From Bacteroidota bacterium (lineage in GTDB: Bacteria > Bacteroidota > Bacteroidia > Chitinophagales > LD1): a stretch of DNA of 64,000 nt. Within the stretch, counting starts at the first letter, position 1. Each line of letters begins with the position of its first letter. The position numbers and the translations under genes are program-made. Below are positions 54,962-62,335 of the stretch, one piece after another. Below the pieces are notes generated by a model. The model was not told the origin of the DNA, did not search any database, and saw nothing but the letters and a program-made list of their open reading frames with translations. The stretch lies in contig JADKJG010000004.1 in NCBI GenBank assembly GCA_016722375.1, positions 62,001-126,000 on the forward strand. The letters run 5' to 3'.

Positions 54962-56483
54962 CAGTAGAAAGGTTTTGAAAGGAGCGCTATTGTTGCTATA
55001 CCTTGTAATTTGCCTTGATGCTAATTCTCAATTATTTTCATCGGTCTATCAGAAAGATAGACCGGCTATGGTTTTTGACAATGTTGTAACTAACAATGAT
55101 ACGGTATACATTCTTGGACTTACAGCAAAAGCACAACCCGTCGGTTTTAATTTCCGATTACTTTTAGGAAAGGTACCGCTGTATGAACCAGATAGTTTAA
55201 ATGCTGAAGTATTTATTGATTCCCAACCAGTAGATTATGCTGCCTGGTACAACTCTTTGTCGAGAGATAAAATTTCGAATGGCTATAGTGCTACCGGTTA
55301 TATATACAGAGAGAGAGAGGGGGTCCTATTACTAACATTGGATGAGAATTTCAATCCAACTCTTCTTAAAGAGATTTTCAATACTGATACGTCTTTGCTT
55401 TCCTACAAAGGAATGAAAGTTTTAAGGTATGACAGTTCAACATTTTTCATAAGCGGAATTATTCAGCATGCTAATGGGAATAGCAATACTCTATTATTAA
55501 AGACGGATATTAGCGGAAACCTGATTTTTCAGAAAGAATTTGGAACGGGTACATGGTATGAATATGCCTCTAGTATGGCAAAGTTGAAAAATGGACGGAT
55601 ACTAATTGGCAGTAGCAAAAGCTATGAAAACCGACCTTATGCAGTATCACAGACATGGCTGTTAGAAGTAGATACAAATGGAGTTTTGAAGCGGCAATGG
55701 TTCGACCCAAATGACAGTACCTATGGCGCGTATAGTCTTAGGCAGACCAAGGATGGAGGTTATGTTTATGCTGCGCAAAAAGCGGAATGGCAAACGATAA
55801 ACAATGCATTTTGCGTAGCTACCATCGTAAAAATGGATAGCGCATTTAATAAGCAGTGGACTTTTAGGGGGGGAGGAGTGACACCTGAAACCGGAATTTT
55901 TGATATAGAGGAATTAGAAGAGGGTACTTTTATCGCTTGTGGAAATACAAGTTATGCTCATCCTGACTCTACCATTACTAGCGGATGGATTATTAAATTA
56001 TCCTCTACAGGAGAGATGATCTGGCAAAAGAATTATGAGGGCTTTGCCACGTATGGGGCAATTAATTATTTATATGACGTTGATGTATTGTCAGATGGTG
56101 GTTTTATAGCCTGCGGGGAAGCAAATGGAGATAATGGACAGTTTGGATGGCTACTGAAAGTGGATAGCAATGGGTGTGAAGTGGAGAATTGTGGGGTGGG
56201 AATAGACGAAGTAGTCAAGCCTGAAATTAGTGGGATAAAAGTATACCCGAATCCAGCCTCTACGGAAATAACACTTGATTACACATCTATTGATTGGGCT
56301 CAGCAAGGTGAGTTAAGCATTGTATTGATGAATAGTTTAGGTCAAATTATTCATCATGAAAAATTGCCGATGTATTCAGTCTTTCAGCGCATTGATGTTT
56401 CAAAGTTTCCGGTTGGCTTTTACCTCGCGCATATCAAGCGCAACAACACCACCATAGCAACTTCAAAATTTGCAAAGCAATAG
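54948..56483 (+). CDS. secreted propeller-like protein with type A T9SS domain
   Basis: 511 residues from the ATG at 54948; an in-frame ATG at 54936 is possible. The start overlaps the end of the preceding gene by 14 bases. Signal peptide KGALLLLYLVICLDANSQ. The middle part has repeated blade-like strands (KTDISGNLIFQKEFGTGTWY, IKLSSTGEMIWQKNYEGF, LKVDSNGCEVENC), as in delta-60 or quinoprotein-like propellers. T9SS type A domain at the end: IKVYPNPASTEITLDYTSI, MNSLGQIIHHEKL, VGFYLAHIKR. It is the last typical host surface gene before the accessory block. Confidence 0.8.
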   Translation: MLRSDSRKVLKGALLLLYLVICLDANSQLFSSVYQKDRPAMVFDNVVTNNDTVYILGLTAKAQPVGFNFRLLLGKVPLYEPDSLNAEVFIDSQPVDYAAWYNSLSRDKISNGYSATGYIYREREGVLLLTLDENFNPTLLKEIFNTDTSLLSYKGMKVLRYDSSTFFISGIIQHANGNSNTLLLKTDISGNLIFQKEFGTGTWYEYASSMAKLKNGRILIGSSKSYENRPYAVSQTWLLEVDTNGVLKRQWFDPNDSTYGAYSLRQTKDGGYVYAAQKAEWQTINNAFCVATIVKMDSAFNKQWTFRGGGVTPETGIFDIEELEEGTFIACGNTSYAHPDSTITSGWIIKLSSTGEMIWQKNYEGFATYGAINYLYDVDVLSDGGFIACGEANGDNGQFGWLLKVDSNGCEVENCGVGIDEVVKPEISGIKVYPNPASTEITLDYTSIDWAQQGELSIVLMNSLGQIIHHEKLPMYSVFQRIDVSKFPVGFYLAHIKRNNTTIATSKFAKQ

Positions 56484-56534
56484 TCCCAACATTACTCCCC
56501 TCTCGCTCCACACAACAACTTGCGTCCAAAAAGT

Positions 56535-57008
56535 ATGGACGCCATCGAATTCATCCGCCGTTATCCGGTGTATCTAGCCCAACTCAAAAGAGTGGTGAAG
56601 CCGGAATACCACTTTATCATAACAACCCTTAGAGACCTCGACCCGCACGACATAGTAGAGCCACAGCACTACTTTAACAGCGAGGCAGAGGCAATCGGCC
56701 TAGTCTTCACCCTATTCCAGAAGAAATTAAAATCTCTACCTGACACTGGCAAAGATTCAAAAGAAGAACTGCAAACTAAGGTTGACGCCGCCAAGAACCT
56801 CCTCGCTGAGAATGGCATCCAATCAGTTGGGCTGTGGTGTATTGAAGATATAATAGACAAGGCTAACGAGTTGAAAATTCGTTGTAGCAAGCAAGATGCT
56901 CACGCTATATTGACCCGGATAGAGAAAGAATTCGATGCGGAGTTCGGAATAAACTGGCAAACGATTGAGAACCATATCCTGGAGTATTTCAAAAACAAGA
57001 AAGCATGA
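56535..57008 (+). CDS. hypothetical protein of the accessory block
   Basis: 157 residues from the ATG at 56535; a TTG at 56520 would add 5. No membrane segments. The C-terminal half (SVGLWCIEDIIDKANELKIR, then ILTRIEKEFDAEFGINWQTI) resembles short proteins seen on phages and plasmids, where a helix pair ends in a GINWxxIE pattern. This is from memory, not a search. First gene of the co-directional set that reaches the window end; overlaps the next gene by 4 bases (ATGA). Confidence 0.55.
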   Translation: MDAIEFIRRYPVYLAQLKRVVKPEYHFIITTLRDLDPHDIVEPQHYFNSEAEAIGLVFTLFQKKLKSLPDTGKDSKEELQTKVDAAKNLLAENGIQSVGLWCIEDIIDKANELKIRCSKQDAHAILTRIEKEFDAEFGINWQTIENHILEYFKNKKA

Positions 57009-57556
57009 GGGCGGTCACAAATCAGATATTGCTGTTGCCGGTTTTGTCCGGTCAACGGTTTTGTGTTGTATCTGCCTGGCGCGGTGAACAGTCTGATGAA
57101 GTGAACGGCACCCAGCACGAAGACCTAAGAATCCGGCTTAAGGATCTTCACCTGAGTATAATTGAACTCAGGTGTACCTATTTTTATCTGAATCATGGGC
57201 AACCAATGGGTGCAGAAGAGAAATCCTTCTTCGTGCCGAAGGCAGACCTATATGAGATAATGCTAATCGCAGAGAAGTACCAGCAAACTTCCATCCTTTA
57301 TAAAAGAGAAGGCAGGATAGAAATAGTTCAAGTGAAAGTAGGCCGGGTGTTGCATACCATCCCATTAAGGGAAGAGTATCAGACTGAAAATTTCAGGACG
57401 GCGTATATACATTATGTACTGAGCAGAAATCAAAATGTAGGTGAGATTACAGACATCAACATTGCTAAACTGCACCTGCCTACACGTCTGGAATCTCTGC
57501 TGCGTCTGAAGAATAAAGAAGATTTGTCCGCAACAGAGTGGATGGAATTGTTTTGA
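57005..57556 (+). CDS. DUF3293-like protein of the accessory block (tentative)
   Basis: 183 residues. The pattern FCVVSAWRGEQSDEVNGTQH, then EDLRIRLKDLHLSIIELRCT, and EEKSFFVPKADLYEIMLIAE, QQTSILYKREGRIEIV is reminiscent of DUF3293, a small domain of unknown function found in many phages and bacteria. The C-terminal 60 residues are extra. The start overlaps the preceding stop (ATGA), so translation is coupled. Similarity is judged by eye. Confidence 0.5.
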   Translation: MRAVTNQILLLPVLSGQRFCVVSAWRGEQSDEVNGTQHEDLRIRLKDLHLSIIELRCTYFYLNHGQPMGAEEKSFFVPKADLYEIMLIAEKYQQTSILYKREGRIEIVQVKVGRVLHTIPLREEYQTENFRTAYIHYVLSRNQNVGEITDINIAKLHLPTRLESLLRLKNKEDLSATEWMELF

Positions 57557-57577
57557 TAAATACAATAAACATAAAAG

Positions 57578-58144
57578 ATGGAAATCGCTATCAGCCATAC
57601 CGACACCGGCTACAAAGTCTATGTAGAAGGTCTATCCTGGCAAACCTTGACCAAACAACTGCTGGATGAATCATTCAATATCTACTTACTATCCATCTAC
57701 ATCGACGGAAGATATACCGGATATGATGACAGAGTAAAAGTGAATGATGGTAAGCTTAGTTTTTGTAAACAGCATATCAGCATGAAAGAACTTCTGAGCT
57801 TTCTTTCCGAGTTAGAAGGCGAAGAAGTTTATGAAGTTCGGCTGGGTAACGGTCAGTTTTTTCTTGAAAGTTTGTATCCGGGTGCTTGGGTAGTGACTTT
57901 TCAGCAAAAGGAAGATGCCTGGGGATTCCTGGCAGGTATTCAGGAAGGTATGTCGGAATTCATTAATCCCCTGCTCACGTCCGGATTGCCTGTTAGCTCT
58001 GTTGCTTTAACTGATGATATTACAGGGGTACCTACATGGGAAAGGTTCGTTGATCGCCGTTATAACCGATGGCACGACAAAGTGGTAAGGGAATTTGAAG
58101 AAGGTGTCAAAAACGGGACCATTTCGTGTCCCGGTTGCAAGTGA
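57578..58144 (+). CDS. hypothetical protein of the accessory block
   Basis: 188 residues, soluble, no recognised domain. It begins MEIAISHTDTGYKVYVEGL, has a middle FLESLYPGAWVVTFQQKEDA, and ends with a CPGC pair (NGTISCPGCK) that could bind metal with a partner. Starts 21 bases after the preceding gene. I cannot assign a function. Confidence 0.55.
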   Translation: MEIAISHTDTGYKVYVEGLSWQTLTKQLLDESFNIYLLSIYIDGRYTGYDDRVKVNDGKLSFCKQHISMKELLSFLSELEGEEVYEVRLGNGQFFLESLYPGAWVVTFQQKEDAWGFLAGIQEGMSEFINPLLTSGLPVSSVALTDDITGVPTWERFVDRRYNRWHDKVVREFEEGVKNGTISCPGCK

Positions 58145-58307
58145 ACATACTACCGGCTTATCCGTTCACTTCCTTTTGCGCTCCTTTTCGCTCCTGGGCT
58201 CACTTTTTATCCAAAGAGGCTAAATAGCTTGACGGTTCACCGGCGTGTCCCAGGAGTGGTGTAATGAGCCAGTCCAGAAAATGTCTTCTAGCATTTTTTA
58301 GCAAGTT

Positions 58308-58372
58308 GTGGAACATCACTGCTTGGAAATTTAAGCGATACCAAACACGCCGACCACCTGTATTCTTCCGAG
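58308..58372. repeat. 65-bp accessory-block repeat, copy 1
   Basis: GTGGAACATCACTGCTTGGA opens a 65-bp block that matches 59057-59121 at 51 of 65 positions without gaps, both ending ATTCTTCCGAG. Both copies lie in gaps before a gene. The 58145-58535 gap holds this, a direct repeat of TCACCGGCGTG (near 58237 and 58424) and a short palindrome, but no gene. Confidence 0.6.
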
Positions 58373-58459
58373 TTCTTCTTCTTTTCACAGCAGAGCAAAG
58401 AAGGTAAGCGGGTAATGCTCACCGGCGTGGGACGTAGCAGGTCAAAGTGCCATAAAATT

Positions 58460-58473
58460 GATTGACTTCAATC
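58460..58473. promoter_or_regulatory. palindrome GATTGACTTCAATC
   Basis: GATTGA, two bases, TCAATC, about 65 bases before the hydrolase-like gene at 58536. The half-site resembles TGATTGAAT at 60073-60081. Possible operator; short, so chance is not excluded. Confidence 0.3.
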
Positions 58474-58535
58474 GCAGTTCATTTCGTTCAAGCTCTATCC
58501 GCTCAGTATCAAGAATTAACTTGCACTTAATTTTT

Positions 58536-59024
58536 ATGGAGCTGGTCAAAGACATACAAATATTTTATTTCTGGGACGTCAACAGCGGGGAACTATCCCC
58601 TACATTTAACCGGATCAAGGAAGTATTTTCTAATACACAACTATTGAAGTTTAACTTCTTGGAGTATGATAAAGCATACAAGGAGGTTGAATCATTTCTG
58701 CGAAATCAGACGCTGGATGATCTCCAGACCGTTTTCATCGGTTCTGGTCTTGGTGGTTATTGGGCGAATTTATTTTGCTCTGTCTTTGGCATTCAGACGA
58801 TTCTTATCAATCCCTCTCTGCGACCAAGCGATATTTCGATTAGAATTTATCCAAGAGTTGTATTCATCGGATTGCAGGATAAGGTGGTGAACTATCAGGA
58901 GACTAAAAAAGTGCTTGGAAACAATGCTCGGTTCATATTTCTGCCTTATGAAGGGCATGAGTTAAAGAATGTGCAACCGGTTCTCGATTTGATACCCAAG
59001 TTCGTTAATACGGTATCGGGATAG
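58536..59024 (+). CDS. YqiA/UPF0227-like alpha/beta hydrolase fold, nucleophile Ser replaced
   Basis: 162 residues from the ATG at 58536; the longer frame from 58458 begins in non-family sequence. The middle part, LQTVFIGSGLGGYWANLFCS, then ILINPSLRPSD, fits the YqiA/UPF0227 esterase-like family, where GSSLGGYYA is usual. The GxSxG nucleophile position is Gly71 here. The other triad residues seem present (Asp115 in IGLQDKVVNY, His141 in YEGHELKN). If the sequence is right the protein may bind but not hydrolyse, unless Ser70 substitutes. Confidence 0.65.
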   Translation: MELVKDIQIFYFWDVNSGELSPTFNRIKEVFSNTQLLKFNFLEYDKAYKEVESFLRNQTLDDLQTVFIGSGLGGYWANLFCSVFGIQTILINPSLRPSDISIRIYPRVVFIGLQDKVVNYQETKKVLGNNARFIFLPYEGHELKNVQPVLDLIPKFVNTVSG

Positions 59025-59056
59025 CGAATTTCAAATCGTTCATTTTCTAATGAAAG

Positions 59057-59121
59057 GCGGAACATCACTTCTTGGAAATGGAAGTGATGCCACTCACGGT
59101 GGCTATCTGGATTCTTCCGAG
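59057..59121. repeat. 65-bp accessory-block repeat, copy 2
   Basis: GCGGAACATCACTTCTTGGA opens the second copy. Identity to 58308-58372 is 51 of 65. It lies about 145 bases before the next start codon. Confidence 0.6.
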
Positions 59122-59266
59122 GCTTTCGCCTTTTCTCAATCCATTATAGCTACATCCAATCGCTAAAATTCGCAAGCGTAAGGAAAGTTTTCCATCACAG
59201 ATTTCCCCTTTTCCACGGTTTCCCGCACTCTCGTGTTGTCATTATTTTCTAAACAAAAAACACAGC

Positions 59267-59872
59267 ATGAAACTGGAAACAGCAGTAAAGAAGGTTGCAG
59301 AATTCCTTGCAAGCAATCCTGGCTCTACAAAAGAGGCCATAGGTAAAGCCACCAATGTAAAGGGTATCGAATTGACCAATGTTATAAAGCGCTTGCGAAA
59401 AGAAGAGCAGCTGGTCGAAGAATTTCCTGATGGGGAAGTGCCTACCTTCTCTATCAAAACCGAAGAGCAGACAGAAACTGTCACGAATGAAACCGAAATA
59501 CCGGTTGAAGATGAGCAACTTCCTGCTAAGAAAGGCCGGAACAATGACAAGTATCAGTTCAACGGGAACAGCTATGGCAAGGGAAAACTTGTTCTTGAAG
59601 TAGTCAGGCAGTATGTGGCCGGACATCCTAAAACAACTTACAAGCAATTGAAGGAAATCTTCCCTGACACCCTGCTAACCCGCTTTGGTATTGCAAAGTC
59701 AGAAAATGAGGCTCGTTCACTTTCGGGTGCGAGAGAAAGGTACTTTTTCAGTGAGCTGCACCAAATCTTGCTAAAGGACAAAACAGTGGTGGTTGTGTGT
59801 AACCAGTTCACGGCTCAGAATATCCAGCCTTTCTTAAAAGCGGCCAAGGCCCTCGGGTTCAAAATCAAGTAG
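59267..59872 (+). CDS. winged-helix-like protein of the accessory block
   Basis: 201 residues. The N-terminal 65 residues (AVKKVAEFLASNPGSTKEAI, TNVIKRLRKEEQLVEE) look like a winged-helix DNA-binding domain. A charged linker with many Glu and Thr follows. The C-terminal 105 residues (YQFNGNSYGKGKLVLEVVRQ, YKQLKEIFPDTLLTRFGIA, KTVVVVCNQFTAQNIQPFLK) resemble a small domain that I recall from restriction-related and phage proteins, with no firm function. A DNA-binding accessory role is inferred. Confidence 0.6.
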   Translation: MKLETAVKKVAEFLASNPGSTKEAIGKATNVKGIELTNVIKRLRKEEQLVEEFPDGEVPTFSIKTEEQTETVTNETEIPVEDEQLPAKKGRNNDKYQFNGNSYGKGKLVLEVVRQYVAGHPKTTYKQLKEIFPDTLLTRFGIAKSENEARSLSGARERYFFSELHQILLKDKTVVVVCNQFTAQNIQPFLKAAKALGFKIK

Positions 59873-59902
59873 CATTCTTTTTTGTTGTCTCTCTCCATGG
59901 TT

Positions 59903-59931
59903 GAAACGGGCGCTCCAAAGGCGTCCGTTTT
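59903..59931 (+). terminator. probable intrinsic terminator
   Basis: GAAACGGGCGC, loop TCCAAAG, GCGTCCGTTTTC, then ATTT. Mostly paired stem 30 bases after the winged-helix gene stop. The T tract is partly inside the stem. Confidence 0.55.
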
Positions 59932-60051
59932 CATTTATAGCAGTTCTGCTCAGTTTTATGACTAGGCATTGAACGTGGGCTCCTAATGACGTCGCTGCAT
60001 TCCCTGCTTCTGCATTTCTTTTTTAAGGTGTCCAGTTTTCCAGTTGATCCG

Positions 60052-60081
60052 ATTCAATCATGTACACGAATTTGATTGAAT
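60052..60081. promoter_or_regulatory. 9-bp inverted repeat ATTCAATCA / TGATTGAAT
   Basis: ATTCAATCA (60052-60060) and TGATTGAAT (60073-60081), perfect, with a 12-base spacer, 60 bases before the gene at 60142. An operator is plausible. The half-site recurs in the palindrome at 58460. Confidence 0.4.
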
Positions 60082-60141
60082 ACTGGCTGAGGATAAAAGG
60101 GGCCTATCACCTGTGTACCATGAACCCATTTGCAAGGATAA

Positions 60142-61269
60142 ATGTCTTTTCCTAAGTTTGGGTCTATGACTTTAGAGAGATTAGCTTATACCCTGGCAAA
60201 AACATTAACGGAACCGGTGCGAGAATATTCTGATCTTGTATATACAGGTTTCATGGATTCTGTCGAAGTGCTCCGGGACGAATATCCGATAGATGAAGAA
60301 TACAAAAAGGAGTTAATAAAGTTCGTCAAAGACAAATACACCTTGGTAGAAAAACATTGGCAGTACGGCTCTTTTGACACTGCCCGGTTCCTGAAAAAAT
60401 ACATCTTAAAGAGCTTCCATAGTTTAGGCCCTGATGGCGGAACATATTTTGAACATCCCCAGATTAGGGGCTTGATGAAGCTCTATGAAAATAAATTCGA
60501 TGTCAATTATAAATTTGATTACAAGCCGGGGAAGAATTTCGGAAAAGTGCTTGTTGTAGCAACAGCGAGGAAAGGCAAAAAAGAGAAAGAAATTGCTTTT
60601 GCCTTTGAATACCTAAAGTCGGTCATGACAAATGCAGCATGGGTGCTGGCATATTTGAAATTCAGGGAGAATTTCAAGAACGAACTCGCTGAAGATAGCT
60701 CAAGTTCTATTGAGCCAGAAAACACGAAGCATGAATACAAGCCGGAAAATAGTTCTAATAGAATGAAGTGGCGTGTTGACCGAAAACATCTTGAATCCAT
60801 TTTTGGAAAATTGGCAAGGCAAACGCTAACAGAAGATGGCAGATTAACGCTTGTTGCGAAACCGACAGAAATACAAAAGTTAATTGAACGAAATTTTGAA
60901 TTCTCCGACACGAAACAAAAAGTGAATTATCCGGACAAGAATAGTCGCCTGATTTACAACGGGCAGATGGTATCTTTTCTCAGGTTATTATTTTATCTGT
61001 CTGAGAAGAAAATGAAAGGAAAAGACAAGCCGGCTTTCTCACCACCGGATTCCTGGATAATCAATTTTGTGTGCAGAAACTTCATGCGATATAACAAACA
61101 GGGAGTGGAAGAAGAGATTCCGGTTAAGTCGGTCAAAGATGAATGGCTAAGAATCAGACGCAAATTTGATAAAGCGGGAACTGAGAAGCAATATGACACG
61201 CTGCGCGCCGGAAACACAAATCACAACCTGCTGCATATTCTCGAACCGGAACTTTCCATTTTTGTATAA
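60142..61269 (+). CDS. hypothetical protein of the accessory block
   Basis: 375 residues, soluble, mixed helical. The N-terminal third (ERLAYTLAKTLTEPVREYSD) and a C-terminal third (MVSFLRLLFYLSEKKMKGKD, then SWIINFVCRNFMRYNKQG) are well structured, joined by a charged Ser/Glu/Asn-rich linker around residues 190-215. The C-terminus resembles short conserved proteins seen on Bacteroidota mobile elements, by memory only. No catalytic motif recognised. Confidence 0.55.
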   Translation: MSFPKFGSMTLERLAYTLAKTLTEPVREYSDLVYTGFMDSVEVLRDEYPIDEEYKKELIKFVKDKYTLVEKHWQYGSFDTARFLKKYILKSFHSLGPDGGTYFEHPQIRGLMKLYENKFDVNYKFDYKPGKNFGKVLVVATARKGKKEKEIAFAFEYLKSVMTNAAWVLAYLKFRENFKNELAEDSSSSIEPENTKHEYKPENSSNRMKWRVDRKHLESIFGKLARQTLTEDGRLTLVAKPTEIQKLIERNFEFSDTKQKVNYPDKNSRLIYNGQMVSFLRLLFYLSEKKMKGKDKPAFSPPDSWIINFVCRNFMRYNKQGVEEEIPVKSVKDEWLRIRRKFDKAGTEKQYDTLRAGNTNHNLLHILEPELSIFV

Positions 61270-61288
61270 ATCCTTCCCGATACGCGCC

Positions 61289-61380
61289 TGTCGCCTGTCG
61301 CACCTGTAGCCTACTTTTTTTGTCGCTCCCTTGCTTAAACTGTGTCGCAGTATTGTCGCTGTCTTGCGACAAAAGCGACA
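61289..61380. promoter_or_regulatory. cluster of seven TGTCGC sites before the ParB-like gene
   Basis: TGTCGC starts at 61289, 61296, 61321, 61343 and 61354, and the reverse complement GCGACA at 61366 and 61375. Seven sites in 92 bases, where about 0.05 would be expected by chance on both strands. The last three form inverted pairs (TTGTCGC and GCGACAA). It ends 40 bases before the ATG at 61421. Likely a binding-site cluster for a regulator or for the ParB-like protein itself. Confidence 0.6.
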
Positions 61381-61420
61381 GTAGCATATCTCGAGCTTCA
61401 CCGCTCAAAACAAAAAAGTT

Positions 61421-62335
61421 ATGTCTAGCGAAAAAACAGAAATCACAGAGTATGGACTCGTAAACGTGGACGAGTTGACAAGAGCGAAAGACCATGAAAC
61501 TACATTTCCCTACACGGACACAACCGAGTTCGAGGGCACCAATGATTCCTACAAAAAATTCAAGCGAATTTTTCCGGTAGTGTATGTTATTATGAATATC
61601 AACGACGTACCGGTAAAGGTCGTGGTTGATGGATGGAAGTACGTAGTGTTTGCTCGTGCAAATGGTATATCCGAGATATACGCCTGCGAGCTAACCGTCG
61701 AGAATCAGGAGGATTTGATTGCAATTATGATTCAGTTGCAGCGCACAAACCATCAATCCTACTTAGCGCTGTATTACATGATTGAGGCGCTTTGGGAAAA
61801 GCACTACCTTGGTAAGGGATACCGCAGTGACCTTCAGGAGAATGAGTTGGACAATCCGGTTGAAGGAGCAGATGGCAAGAAAGAAACAATCTACGACCGC
61901 ATAGGAAGGGAGCTGAATCTTAAACCTCATAAGGTCAAATATCTCCGCAAGATTGGGCAGGTCAACAAGCGTCAGTTTATTCAAATGGATAGCGAGCGGC
62001 CCAGTTTGTATAAACTGTATAAAGCATGCGTCAGTGAGCAGAGCGGTGATGCTCCTGCATTACCTGCCTATAAAACGCCGGTTTATCACTCGAACGCAAC
62101 TCCGGTGCCTGTCTTCACTACTCCGACACCCGAAGCGAATGTTGTAACCCACACGTCAAACAGCACCGGAACAAATAAAGTCCATGCGGATTCAGATCAG
62201 GCGAGCAGCACCAAGCGGGAAACGCCTATTGGAGGAATAATCAAACAGGACGGCGATTGCATTACCGTTCAGGCGATATGTCAGTGCTGCAGCAACCCAA
62301 CTTTTTTAATCATTTCCAAAAGTCAACTACTATGA
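61421..62335 (+). CDS. ParB-like protein (ParB N-terminal-like plus HTH)
   Basis: 304 residues. Residues 40-115 have the ParB/Srx-like pattern (PVVYVIMNINDVPVKVVVDG, then WKYVVFARANGISEIYACEL), where related proteins have DGxxR followed by an aliphatic strand. Residues 145-190 (ETIYDRIGRELNLKPHKVKY, LRKIGQVNKRQF) form a helix-turn-helix. A Thr/Pro-rich linker follows, and the end has a CQCC cluster (VQAICQCCSNPTF). Seven TGTCGC sites lie just upstream. The stop overlaps the methyltransferase ATG (ATGA), so the two are translationally coupled. Possibly segregation or regulation. Confidence 0.65.
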   Translation: MSSEKTEITEYGLVNVDELTRAKDHETTFPYTDTTEFEGTNDSYKKFKRIFPVVYVIMNINDVPVKVVVDGWKYVVFARANGISEIYACELTVENQEDLIAIMIQLQRTNHQSYLALYYMIEALWEKHYLGKGYRSDLQENELDNPVEGADGKKETIYDRIGRELNLKPHKVKYLRKIGQVNKRQFIQMDSERPSLYKLYKACVSEQSGDAPALPAYKTPVYHSNATPVPVFTTPTPEANVVTHTSNSTGTNKVHADSDQASSTKRETPIGGIIKQDGDCITVQAICQCCSNPTFLIISKSQLL

